A stretch of DNA of 64,000 nt from an uncultured Dehalococcoidia bacterium (lineage in GTDB: Bacteria; Chloroflexota; Dehalococcoidia; Lucifugimonadales; UBA3495). The translations under genes were made by a program, and so were the position numbers. The notes beneath the pieces were generated by a model, which saw only the letters and a list, made by a program, of their open reading frames with translations, did not search any database and was not told the origin of the DNA. This document shows, piece after piece, positions 17,395 to 26,747 of this stretch. The stretch lies in NCBI GenBank assembly GCA_951813535.1, contig OX638345.1:1981158-2045157 (forward strand). The letters run 5' to 3'. Numbering within the stretch: position 1 is the first letter of the stretch; every line of letters begins with the position of its first letter.

Positions 17395-18045
17395 TTGACG
17401 ATCCTGATCCCATTGGACTTCCAGACCGAAATCCGCCGCGCCGCTGAGATCCTTGCCAAGGGGGGCGTCGTCGCCATTCCCACCGACACCCTGTACGGTC
17501 TGGCGGCGGATGCCCTCAATCCCGAGGCCGTCGACCGAGTTTACGTCGCCAAGGGCCGCCCCGCCGATATGCCGCTGCCGGTGCTGGTGTCCGGCTGGCA
17601 GCAGGCCGGCCAAGTGTCGACCGTGGGGTCAATCAGCGAGGTCCTGGCCCGCCGCCTGGCTGAAGTTTACTGGCCGGGCCCGCTGACGATGGTGCTGCCC
17701 GCCGCTCCCGGTTTGCCGCACCGCCTGACCGCCGGACGTGACACGATCGCCGTGCGTATGCCCGACCATCCGGTCCCTCTGGCCTTGGCGGACGCCCTGA
17801 ATCGCCCCATCACCGGCACCAGCGCGAATCGCAGCGGTGAACCCGACATAACCGATCTGGACGAACTCCGCCGGACCCTGGCCCCTCGGGTTGATGGTAT
17901 CATTGTCTCCGGCCCTCAGCCTGTTGGTACCGCCAGCACCATCGTAGCGGTGTCCGGTCACGGCGTCAGCCTGCTCCGGGAGGGCGTATTGCCTTACGAT
18001 CGCGTGCTCGCGACCCTCGAAATGCTCGGGCCGTTGGAACAGTGA
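17395..18045 (+). CDS. tsaC: L-threonylcarbamoyladenylate synthase (TsaC/YrdC family)
   Basis: A 216-residue YrdC-domain protein for tRNA t6A37 synthesis: VVAIPTDTLYGLAADA, AKGRPADMPLPVLVSG, WPGPLTMVLPA, RMPDHPVPLAL and TGTSANRSGEPD. It has no C-terminal Sua5 domain, so it is the TsaC type. Start is TTG at 17395, the only start matching the family N-terminus. The stop overlaps the next gene (GTGA). Confidence 0.93.
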   Translation: MTILIPLDFQTEIRRAAEILAKGGVVAIPTDTLYGLAADALNPEAVDRVYVAKGRPADMPLPVLVSGWQQAGQVSTVGSISEVLARRLAEVYWPGPLTMVLPAAPGLPHRLTAGRDTIAVRMPDHPVPLALADALNRPITGTSANRSGEPDITDLDELRRTLAPRVDGIIVSGPQPVGTASTIVAVSGHGVSLLREGVLPYDRVLATLEMLGPLEQ

Positions 18046-19082
18046 GGTCGCTCATCACACCGGTGGAAACATATAACAATTACCGGTCGGGCGTTGACGC
18101 TGAGTTGCGATCGACGTTCGATGGCCGGCAGGGCATGTTGTATGACCTCCTGCGATACCATCTCGGATGGGTGGACGAGCGTGGCAATCCCGCGGATGAG
18201 GCGTTGACCCCGTTGCACCATTGCGGCGTTTTGGCCCTGTCCGCTGCTGACGCGGTGTCGGGCGGGCATCAGGAGGCGATTTCCGCCGCCGCTGCTGTTG
18301 AGTTGGCGTATAACTTCGTCCTCGTGCACAACGACGTTCAGGCTGGCCGCATCGATCAGGACAATGTCCGTCCCAGCATCTGGTGGGTTTGGGGCCCGTC
18401 CCAGGCCATCAACGCCGGGGATGGACTGCACGCTCTGGCTCGCTCCATGCTGATGCGCCTGTCCGATTCCGGAACTGCCGCTGAAACCGTCCTGTCGGCT
18501 CTTCATGCCTTGGACCGGGCATGTTTGACCCTCTGCGAGGGGCAATACATGGACCTCACCTACCAGGACCAGTTGATGGTGTCCGAAGCCGACTACATGG
18601 ACATGGTCGGCAGGAAATCCGGATCGTTGACCGGATGCTCGGCGCGCCTGGGTGCGCTGGCGAGCGGGGCCCAGCCAGACACCGCCGACGCGTTGGAACA
18701 ATGGGGTAAGAAACTCGGCATGGCCCGGCAGGTCCGGGAGGATATATCCGACCTTTGGGGGCGCTCCGGTGACGGCTTCACGCCGGCCAACATTCTCAAC
18801 AAGAAGAAAAGCCTGCCCCTGATCCATGCGTTGCAAAACACGGACACCGCCGCTAAACGGGAATTGGGCGCCATCTACATGAAACGCGTGCTGGAACCCG
18901 GCGACACGCCCCGGATAGTCTCCATCCTGGAAGAGGCCGGATCCCGCGAGTACGCTCACGCCAAAATTGACGATCTGCTCGGGGAAGCGCGCGCTGCCCT
19001 CGGGAGCGAGGGTGTCACGCTGCAACATCCCGAAACGCTGGATTGGGCGACCCAGTGGGTCGTGGACCGCGATTCGAGTTGA
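18042..19082 (+). CDS. Polyprenyl synthetase-like protein with altered aspartate-rich motifs
   Basis: A 346-residue all-helical isoprenyl synthase homologue. The first motif DDxxD reads NDVQA (97-101): Asp1 is Asn and Asp5 is Ala. The second reads EDISD (233-237). The surrounding pattern LVHNDVQAGR...RPSIWWVWGPSQAINAGD is clearly homologous. Loss of metal ligands suggests a changed or weak prenyl transferase activity; some members of the family tolerate HND. Start GTG 18042 overlaps the tsaC stop; GTG at V8 is an alternative. It lies 19 bases ahead of pgk. Confidence 0.75.
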   Translation: MRSLITPVETYNNYRSGVDAELRSTFDGRQGMLYDLLRYHLGWVDERGNPADEALTPLHHCGVLALSAADAVSGGHQEAISAAAAVELAYNFVLVHNDVQAGRIDQDNVRPSIWWVWGPSQAINAGDGLHALARSMLMRLSDSGTAAETVLSALHALDRACLTLCEGQYMDLTYQDQLMVSEADYMDMVGRKSGSLTGCSARLGALASGAQPDTADALEQWGKKLGMARQVREDISDLWGRSGDGFTPANILNKKKSLPLIHALQNTDTAAKRELGAIYMKRVLEPGDTPRIVSILEEAGSREYAHAKIDDLLGEARAALGSEGVTLQHPETLDWATQWVVDRDSS

Positions 19083-19101
19083 CCTGACGGATGACCCCAG
19101 C

Positions 19102-20298
19102 ATGAACAAGCGCGCCCTCTCCCAACTGGACGTGAACGGCAAGACCGTCCTGGTCCGTGTCGACTTCAACGTGCCCATCGAGCAGGGCGTGGAATTTATC
19201 GCCAACTACGATCATCGTTTGCGCGCTACCTTGCCCACCATCGAATACCTGCTGGAGCGTCAGTGCAAAGTTGTGCTGTGCTCCCACCTCGGTCGACCCG
19301 GCGGCAAGGTCGACGAGACCCTACGCCTGGCTCCTGTGGGAGAGCGTCTGGCTGCCCTACTGGGCCGGCCCGTCGCCCCGTTGGACGATTGCGTGGGCCC
19401 TGCGGTTTCCGGAGCGGTCGCCCGGATGTCCCCCGGCGACATCTGCCTTCTCGAGAACCTGCGTTTCCACGCGGGCGAAGAAAGTAATGACGCGGGTTTT
19501 TCAACGCAGTTGGCGGGTTTGGCCGACTGCTTCGTCATGGACGCGTTCGCGGTGGCCCACCGCGCCCACGCGTCCACGGTCGGTGTCCCCCGGCTTCTCC
19601 CGACGGCCATGGGCCTCCTGACCCAGCGTGAGGTGGAGTCCCTGGGCGTCGCTCTGGAAAACCCGGTTCGCCCGCTTGCGGCGCTGATGGGCGGCGCCAA
19701 GGTCAGCGATAAAATACTGGTCCTGGAAAATCTGCTGGCCCGGCTTGACCATCTGTTTATCGGTGGCGGCATGGCGGTGACTTTCCTGGCCGCCGCGGGC
19801 AAATCGGTTGGAGCGTCGTCGGTCGAAGACGACCGGCTGGATTTTGCGCGCGACGTGATCGCAAGGGCTGAAAATTCGGGCGTGGCCGTGCATCTGCCTC
19901 AGGACCTGGTCGTCGCCAACCAATTTGATCCCAACCCCGCTGAGGTGGATACAGTAGCCATGGACGATGTTCCCGATGGCTGGTACGTGATGGACATCGG
20001 CCGAAGCGCAGCCTCAGCGTTCGCCGTGGCCCTGGCCGACTGCAGGACCATCCTGTGGAACGGGCCCATGGGCGTGTTTGAAATGGAACAGTTCAGCGCC
20101 GGCACTCGGCAGGTAGCCCACGGCATCGCGGGTTTGCCGGACGCGACGACCGTCGTCGGCGGCGGGTCCACCGCGGAAGCGGTTGAATCCCTTGGCCTGA
20201 TGGATAGCATGACCCACGTTTCGACTGGCGGCGGCGCTTCCCTGGAGTTTCTCGAAGGCCGGATCCTTCCCGGGATCGACGCCATCCCCGACGCCTGA
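19102..20298 (+). CDS. pgk: Phosphoglycerate kinase
   Basis: A 398-residue Pgk: VLVRVDFNVPIEQG at the start, CSHLGRPGGKVDE, LLENLRFHAGEE, LAALMGGAKVSDK, and the C-terminal VVGGGSTAEAVESLG and STGGGASLEFLEG. It makes 3-phosphoglycerate and ATP. I set the start at ATG 19102, which gives the family N-terminus. First of a glycolytic trio with apgM and tpiA. Confidence 0.97.
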   Translation: MNKRALSQLDVNGKTVLVRVDFNVPIEQGVEFIANYDHRLRATLPTIEYLLERQCKVVLCSHLGRPGGKVDETLRLAPVGERLAALLGRPVAPLDDCVGPAVSGAVARMSPGDICLLENLRFHAGEESNDAGFSTQLAGLADCFVMDAFAVAHRAHASTVGVPRLLPTAMGLLTQREVESLGVALENPVRPLAALMGGAKVSDKILVLENLLARLDHLFIGGGMAVTFLAAAGKSVGASSVEDDRLDFARDVIARAENSGVAVHLPQDLVVANQFDPNPAEVDTVAMDDVPDGWYVMDIGRSAASAFAVALADCRTILWNGPMGVFEMEQFSAGTRQVAHGIAGLPDATTVVGGGSTAEAVESLGLMDSMTHVSTGGGASLEFLEGRILPGIDAIPDA

Positions 20299-20323
20299 CA
20301 TCCTGCCAGCCACCGGAGTAAGC

Positions 20324-21529
20324 ATGATTGATCTGGAACAGGTCCACGATAGCATCGCCAGCACCCCGTCCAAAATCGTCCTGTTGGTGGCCGATGGTCT
20401 GGGTGGGTTGCCCCATCCCGATACCCGCAAGTCTGAGCTGGAGACGGCACACACCCCGAACCTGGATGCGTTGGCTCAGCGCAGCGCCTGTGGGCTTACC
20501 ACTCCGGTGGAGGTTGGCGTGGCTCCGGGCAGCGGGCCCGGTCACCTGGCGCTTTTCGGATACAACCCGTTGAAGTACCTGATTGGCCGTGGCGCGCTGG
20601 AAGCCCTGGGCATCGGAGCCGAATTGTTGCCCGGCGACTTGGCGGCTCGCGGCAACTTTTGCACCGTGGACGACGATGGTGTGCTCACCGACCGTCGAGC
20701 CGGCCGTATCGCGACCAAGCTTAGCGCGCCGTTGTGCCAGCGCCTGGACGGCATCGAGATCCCCGGAGTGCAGGTGGACGTGTTGCCGGTGCAGGACTAC
20801 CGGTTCGTACTGCGTTTGCGCGGCGATGGCCTGTCTGAAGAGGTTGAGGAAACGGATCCCCAGCGCGAGGGGCTGCCGCCCCGGCCAGCGCGCGCCTTGA
20901 CGCCAACGGCCGAGCGTACCGCCGAAATCGTGCAGGAGTTTGTGTCCCAGGCCGGGCGCATCCTTTCGGAGGAACAGCCGGCCAACATGGTATTGCTCCG
21001 CGGGTGGGCGCAACTGCCCAACCTCCCCGACTTCGGCGAGGTCTATCATCTGAACCCCGCCGCCATCGCTGCCTATCCGATGTACCGGGGCCTCGCATCC
21101 GTCGCCAACATGCGCATCATTCCCACCGGAATGACCTTCGGCGATGAGGTGGACACCCTCCATGCGAATTGGGGGGATCACGACTTCTTCTTCATCCACT
21201 ATAAGCCTGCTGACGCCGCTGGCGAGGATGGCGACTTCGATGGCAAGGTGAAGTGCCTCGAAGAGTTGGATGCCCACATCCCGCGGATCCTGGATCTGGA
21301 GCCCGACGTGCTGATGGTCGCCGGCGACCACGCCACCCCCGCCATCATGGCTTCCCACAGTTGGCACCCGGTCCCGTTTATGCTCCACTCCCGGCTGACC
21401 CTCGGGGAAGGCGTCGAGGGTTTCAACGAGCGAGCCTGCGCCCAGGGTTCTATTGGCCGCATACCGGCCGAAACCATCATGCTCCTCGCGCTGTCTCACT
21501 CCGGCAAACTGTCCAAGTACGGACCGTAG
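20324..21529 (+). CDS. apgM: 2,3-bisphosphoglycerate-independent phosphoglycerate mutase, archaeal type
   Basis: A 401-residue ApgM of the alkaline-phosphatase superfamily: IVLLVADGLGGLP (metal Asp), TPVEVGVAPGSGPGHLALFGYNP (nucleophile Ser), RGNFCTVD and VLMVAGDHATPAIMASH (C-terminal metal site). It interconverts 3- and 2-phosphoglycerate. Its place between pgk and tpiA supports a glycolytic role. This archaeal type occurs in some Chloroflexota and other bacteria. Confidence 0.93.
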   Translation: MIDLEQVHDSIASTPSKIVLLVADGLGGLPHPDTRKSELETAHTPNLDALAQRSACGLTTPVEVGVAPGSGPGHLALFGYNPLKYLIGRGALEALGIGAELLPGDLAARGNFCTVDDDGVLTDRRAGRIATKLSAPLCQRLDGIEIPGVQVDVLPVQDYRFVLRLRGDGLSEEVEETDPQREGLPPRPARALTPTAERTAEIVQEFVSQAGRILSEEQPANMVLLRGWAQLPNLPDFGEVYHLNPAAIAAYPMYRGLASVANMRIIPTGMTFGDEVDTLHANWGDHDFFFIHYKPADAAGEDGDFDGKVKCLEELDAHIPRILDLEPDVLMVAGDHATPAIMASHSWHPVPFMLHSRLTLGEGVEGFNERACAQGSIGRIPAETIMLLALSHSGKLSKYGP

Positions 21530-21556
21530 CCCAAACTGTCTTTTCGGGATTGTGTG

Positions 21557-22333
<777 letters not shown>

Positions 22334-22350
22334 TCGCTGTCGGCCGGTTC

Positions 22351-23307
22351 ATGTCGGCCCCGCTCAACCTGGTATCCGTCGTCGGACCCACTGCGGTGGG
22401 CAAGACGGCCCTGGTAATCGCCCTTGCGCAACGCTTTGACGGCGAGATCGTTAACGCCGATAGCCGGCAGGTTTACACCGGGATGGACATTGGCACCGCC
22501 AAACCCACTCGCGCCGAGCGCCGGAGCGCCGTCCACCATCTGATCGATATACGTCCGCCGCATTCGCCCATCAGTCTTGGCGAGTACCTGCCGTTGGCGC
22601 GGGAGTGCGTCGAGTCCATCGCGGCCAAGGGAAAATTGCCTATTTTGTGCGGCGGTACCGGACAATACGTTTGGGCGCTCCTCGAAGGCTGGGCCGTTCC
22701 CCAGGTGCCCCCCGACCCGGATTTCCGTGCTCGGTTGGAGCATCGTCTGACGACTGAGGGCCCTGGTGCTCTATGGCAGGAACTGCACCATCTAGATCCT
22801 GACCGGGCTGCGACAATCGATCCACAAAACCCCCGACGCATCATCCGTGCCCTGGAGATCCTGCAGGCCGTCGGGCATCCGGTGGACACTGCCGACAAGA
22901 GCCCCGCGCCTCCGTACCATTCCATTGTCCTTGGTCTCACCGCGGAGCGGCTCGCCCTGTACGACCGCATCGACGCCCGGTTCGATTCGATGATGACTGA
23001 AGGCCTGCTGGATGAGGCCCTTCGCCTCGATGCCGCCGGTTACAACCTTGGCAGCGGCGCGTTATCGGGAGTCGGCTACACCGAACTTGGCATGTATCTC
23101 GCTGGCGAGATGACTTTGGACGAAGCGGTATCGCGCGCCAAAACTAGGACGCATCGTCTGGTCCGCCGGCAGTACACCTGGTTCAAGCCGGGCGACCCGC
23201 GCATTGATTGGCTGGACGCCACCTGCCACTTGCCAGTCGCCGAGGCTGTCTCGCTCGTTAGGCGTTTTCTGGGACCACCGACCCCTTGTGATACAATTGG
23301 CCCCTGA
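22351..23307 (+). CDS. miaA: tRNA dimethylallyltransferase MiaA
   Basis: A 318-residue enzyme that adds the dimethylallyl group to A37 of tRNAs reading UNN codons. P-loop GPTAVGKT (12-19), DSRQVYTGMDIGTAKP, LCGGTGQYVWALLEGW and RTHRLVRRQYTWFK are typical. The start ATG 22351 gives the canonical N-terminus; a longer upstream open frame overlaps tpiA in another frame and is not used. Confidence 0.96.
   Translation: MSAPLNLVSVVGPTAVGKTALVIALAQRFDGEIVNADSRQVYTGMDIGTAKPTRAERRSAVHHLIDIRPPHSPISLGEYLPLARECVESIAAKGKLPILCGGTGQYVWALLEGWAVPQVPPDPDFRARLEHRLTTEGPGALWQELHHLDPDRAATIDPQNPRRIIRALEILQAVGHPVDTADKSPAPPYHSIVLGLTAERLALYDRIDARFDSMMTEGLLDEALRLDAAGYNLGSGALSGVGYTELGMYLAGEMTLDEAVSRAKTRTHRLVRRQYTWFKPGDPRIDWLDATCHLPVAEAVSLVRRFLGPPTPCDTIGP
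23289..23297 (+). promoter_or_regulatory. Possible extended -10 promoter for dapF
   Basis: TGATACAAT is an extended -10 (TGn plus TACAAT) at the 3' end of miaA, 46 bases before the dapF ATG. No clear -35. It might give extra expression to the lysine genes. Confidence 0.3.
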
Positions 23308-23342
23308 CGGGAAGGGCCGATTTCGGCGCAGGAGTCGCGACG

Positions 23343-24200
23343 ATGGAATTCACCAAAATGCACGGTGCCGGCAACGATTACGTCTATGTCGACGCCCGCG
23401 CTATGCCCGAACGGGATTGGAATAACCTGTCTCGGGCAATTAGCGACCGCCATTTTGGTGTCGGCGGCGATGGGTTGATCCTGGTGATGGAATCCGACAT
23501 AGCTGATCTGAAAATGCGCATGTTCAACTCGGACGGTTCCGAGGGAGCGATGTGCGGCAACGGTATCCGATGCTTTGCCAAATACGCCATCGAACGCGGA
23601 ATCGTGTCCGGCTCGGCCCATCAGGTGACTGTCGACACGTTGGCCGGCGTTCGCACCATCGTGCCCCACTACGCTGGCGCCACCGTGGACTCGGCGCGAG
23701 TGAGTATGGGCCCACCGCGGCTCGCGCCGTCAGCAATACCGGTCGATCTCGATCCTGCCATTGCCGGCCGGGACGGTCCGATCATCAACTATGCCATCCA
23801 ACCTGGCGATTTCCGCCTATTCCTGACTTTTGTTTCCATGGGAAACCCCCATGCGGTAACTTTCATTGATCAACCGATCGAGGAATTTCCCCTGCACAAC
23901 ATCGGTCCGCTGGTGGAACGGCATCCCATCTTTCCCGATCGGGTCAATTTTGAAATCGTTAACATCCGGGACGACGGCAATTTGGACGCCAGGGTCTGGG
24001 AACGTGGCTCCGGCGAGACCATGGCCTGCGGGACGGGAGCCTGCGCGATTGGCGTCGCTTCCCGGCTGCTGGGTCACACCGGCGACCGGGTGGCAGTCAA
24101 CCTTCCTGGCGGCACCCTCGACATCGAGTGGGATGGCGCTGGCGAAGTTTACTTGGAAGGCCCTGCGGCCGAAGTTTTCAGCGGAGTGTGGACAGAATGA
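23343..24200 (+). CDS. dapF: Diaminopimelate epimerase DapF
   Basis: A 285-residue epimerase with the two catalytic cysteines C71 (AMCGNGIRC) and C229 (MACGTGACAIG). Starts FTKMHGAGNDYVYVD, as usual. It converts LL- to meso-diaminopimelate for lysine and peptidoglycan. AGGAG precedes the ATG. Its stop overlaps the next start (ATGA). With dapL nearby, the DapL variant pathway is indicated. Confidence 0.97.
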   Translation: MEFTKMHGAGNDYVYVDARAMPERDWNNLSRAISDRHFGVGGDGLILVMESDIADLKMRMFNSDGSEGAMCGNGIRCFAKYAIERGIVSGSAHQVTVDTLAGVRTIVPHYAGATVDSARVSMGPPRLAPSAIPVDLDPAIAGRDGPIINYAIQPGDFRLFLTFVSMGNPHAVTFIDQPIEEFPLHNIGPLVERHPIFPDRVNFEIVNIRDDGNLDARVWERGSGETMACGTGACAIGVASRLLGHTGDRVAVNLPGGTLDIEWDGAGEVYLEGPAAEVFSGVWTE

Positions 24201-24877
24201 GCAATTACGTGACCGGCCCCACCACCTTTGACCAGCTTCGTTGGTCCTCTCAAGTTTTCCGCGGCCTCTCCGACGATGCCATTTGCATCGCCGCCCGCGC
24301 TCAATCCTTCCGCGGGCCCATCTTGTCGGGCCAGAAAGACGCCGATTGGGCAGCGCTGATTGGCTACGTGAACCAATGGGGTTGCCGCATACCCCAGCAC
24401 AAGTCTGAGGGCATCGCCGCGGCGGTAACCGATGCGGCGCGGTTGCTCGAACCCATGGCGGTCTCCGCCCTGGAATTCGACGACCTCCGTTGCTCCACCC
24501 TGGACGTGGTGGAGCGCGCCTTTGATCGTCTCACCGAGGCCAACGGCGTGGGCCCCACCGGAGCGTCTGCTGTCCTGACCGTCATCAATCCACAGCTGTT
24601 TGTTTCCTGGGGCGAAGGCATCCGGAAAGCCTATTTCCCGCAGGACCAGCCCAACGGCGCAACCTATTCGCAGTTCCTCACCGTCATGCGCATGGCGGCC
24701 CTGTCCATCATGGCCGACGCCCGCAGCCAGCGCGGCATCGAAGATCCGGCGGGCGCGCTGTCGGCCCAGCTGGGGATCGATCCGGCGTTCAGCCTGGCGA
24801 AATTCGTCGACGAGTACAACTGGGTGACGCTGGAGCGCGAGATGGTTTTCCAGCCCGACGCGCCGGTGGCAGTTTAG
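24197..24877 (+). CDS. Unknown protein with HhH-like region, coupled to dapF
   Basis: A 226-residue soluble protein. The segment GVGPTGASAVLTVINPQLFVSWGEGIRKAYF resembles a helix-hairpin-helix followed by the P-LF-W pattern also seen in the protein at 12297-12890. Start ATG 24197 overlaps the dapF stop by four bases, so the two are translationally coupled. No catalytic motif can be named. It may bind nucleic acid; this is inference from fold pattern only. Confidence 0.6.
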   Translation: MSNYVTGPTTFDQLRWSSQVFRGLSDDAICIAARAQSFRGPILSGQKDADWAALIGYVNQWGCRIPQHKSEGIAAAVTDAARLLEPMAVSALEFDDLRCSTLDVVERAFDRLTEANGVGPTGASAVLTVINPQLFVSWGEGIRKAYFPQDQPNGATYSQFLTVMRMAALSIMADARSQRGIEDPAGALSAQLGIDPAFSLAKFVDEYNWVTLEREMVFQPDAPVAV

Positions 24878-24981
24878 CCAGCAGCCTCAGCGAGCGATTC
24901 CAGCCGGCCGGCGCTGGCCACTGGTCCGTCAGTCGCCGCGCCGTCACCGATTCAACCAACCCGTGAAGTCCCAGGAGCATC

Positions 24982-26160
24982 ATGCCTAACCTGTCCCAAC
25001 GCCTCGGTAAACTCGCCCCGTATCCCTTCGTTGAGATCTCCAGGATCATCGCGGAGAAGCGCGCCGCCGGCGCCGACGTGGTTACCTTTGGCATTGGTGA
25101 TCCCGATATTCCTACTCCGCAGCCCATAATCGACCGCCTGCTCACCGCGTCTCAGGATCCCCCAAACCATCGGTATCCCGAAACCGACGGACTGCCGGAG
25201 ATGCGGCGCGCCGTCGCTCATTGGTACAAGCAGCGCTTCGACGTTGATCTCAACCCTGACACTGAAGTGCTGCCCCTGATCGGAGCGAAAGAGGGCATTG
25301 GGCACGCGGCTTTTTGCTTCCTCGACCCCGGTGACATCGCCCTGGTTCCCGACCCCGCCTATCCCGTGTATGCGGTCGGCACCATGTTCGCTGGCGCCGA
25401 GAGCTACGTCATGCCCCTGTATCAGCGTAACGGCTGGTTGCCCGAGCTTGATGCGATTCCCGAGGACATTGCCCGCCAGGCCAAAGTTATGTGGCTCAAT
25501 TACCCCAATAACCCCACCAGCGCGGTGGCTTCCCAGGAGGACCTCGAGTCCGCGTTGAGATACTGCCGCGAGCACGACATCGCCATGCTCCACGACGCCG
25601 CTTACTCCGAAGTTGGCTATGACGGCTACCGGGCCGGCAGCATGATGCAACTCGACGGAGCCAAAGAAGTCGGTCTGGAATTCCACTCTCTTTCGAAGAC
25701 CTACAACATGACGGGCTGGCGCATGGGCATGGCCGTGGGTAACGCGGAAATGATCAGGGCCCTCTTCCAGATCAAGGCCAACCTCGACTCCGGCGTACCG
25801 CAGGCCATCCAGGAAATGTCTATGGAGGCCCTCACCGGCCCGCAGGACTGCATCGATGACAACATCGGCATCTACCAGTGGCGTCGGGATCGCGTGCTCC
25901 AGGCTCTGACCCGCATGGGCCTGAACGTAGAGACCCCGCGTGCCAGCCTTTACATCTGGGCCCCCGTGCCCGAAGGCTTCACCTCCGCCGACTTCGCGGC
26001 CCGCCTGCTGGAGGAGATCGACATCGTCGTGACCCCCGGCTCTTCCTACGGCCAGTACGGCGAAGGCTACATTCGCCTCTCCCTCACCACTCCCGACGAG
26101 CGGGTCGAGACCGGTTGCCAACGACTCGAAAATTGGAACATTCCCGCTCCGCGAGGCTAG
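24982..26160 (+). CDS. dapL: LL-diaminopimelate aminotransferase DapL
   Basis: A 392-residue fold-type I aminotransferase. VVTFGIGDPDIPTP, HRYPETDGLPEMRRAVA, NYPNNPTSAVA and PLP-lysine K239 in SLSKTYNMTGWRMG match DapL, which makes LL-DAP directly from tetrahydrodipicolinate. The neighbour dapF supports this over a generic aspartate aminotransferase. AGGAG precedes the ATG. Confidence 0.9.
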   Translation: MPNLSQRLGKLAPYPFVEISRIIAEKRAAGADVVTFGIGDPDIPTPQPIIDRLLTASQDPPNHRYPETDGLPEMRRAVAHWYKQRFDVDLNPDTEVLPLIGAKEGIGHAAFCFLDPGDIALVPDPAYPVYAVGTMFAGAESYVMPLYQRNGWLPELDAIPEDIARQAKVMWLNYPNNPTSAVASQEDLESALRYCREHDIAMLHDAAYSEVGYDGYRAGSMMQLDGAKEVGLEFHSLSKTYNMTGWRMGMAVGNAEMIRALFQIKANLDSGVPQAIQEMSMEALTGPQDCIDDNIGIYQWRRDRVLQALTRMGLNVETPRASLYIWAPVPEGFTSADFAARLLEEIDIVVTPGSSYGQYGEGYIRLSLTTPDERVETGCQRLENWNIPAPRG

Positions 26161-26162
26161 CC

Positions 26163-26738
26163 ATGACTACCGCGAAAACGCCATCGCGCTTGATGACTGC
26201 CGATGAGCTCCTGGTGATGGATCGGGTTCCCGGCAAACGGTATGAGCTCATCCGTGGTGTCCTCACGGAGAAAGAAGTGGCTACCGGTGACCCTCACGGA
26301 GAGACCGTGTCCTTTTCACACGGCAGCTTGTTTCAATACATTATCGCCGTTGGCTATGGCGACCTTCGTGTTGGCGAAAACGGATACTTGCTGGAACGGG
26401 ATCCTGACACCGTCCGCTCCCCGGATATTGCCTGGTTCGCTCCGGGACGCATCCCGCCCGGAACCACCGGCTTTCCCGAACTTACCCCGGACCTGTGCAT
26501 TGAAGTAGCCTCGCCCAGCAACTCCCGCAGCGACCGCCTCCTATCGGAAAAAGCTCAAATGTGGCTGGACTTCGGCGCCCTCGAAGTTTGGGTGCTCAAT
26601 CCCGAAAACACCAGCGTAGCCCGCTATCGCCCTGATCAGCCCACCGTGACGCTCCACGAGGATGACGTTCTGAATGGCGAAGAACTGTTGCCCGGGTTCA
26701 GCATCTCCGTGTGGCAACTGTTTCGTCGGCAGCGATAA
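26163..26738 (+). CDS. Uma2-family putative endonuclease (DUF820)
   Basis: A 191-residue Uma2 protein of the PD-(D/E)XK-like superfamily: LMTADELLVMD, GKRYELIRGVLTE, RSPDIAWF, LCIEVASPSNSRSDRLLSEKAQMWLDFGALEVWVLNP. The PD and E-V core residues are in place. Function of the family is not established; copies are abundant in Chloroflexota and cyanobacteria. Two bases after the dapL stop, ahead of hflX. Confidence 0.9.
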   Translation: MTTAKTPSRLMTADELLVMDRVPGKRYELIRGVLTEKEVATGDPHGETVSFSHGSLFQYIIAVGYGDLRVGENGYLLERDPDTVRSPDIAWFAPGRIPPGTTGFPELTPDLCIEVASPSNSRSDRLLSEKAQMWLDFGALEVWVLNPENTSVARYRPDQPTVTLHEDDVLNGEELLPGFSISVWQLFRRQR

Positions 26739-26747
26739 AGGCCGTCT

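Noticed and set aside
20093-21499. 468-codon open frame antisense to apgM
   Set aside because: Its sense partner is a clear ApgM; the antisense frame is a product of GC-rich third positions and encodes low-complexity Gln/Arg/Gly-rich sequence.
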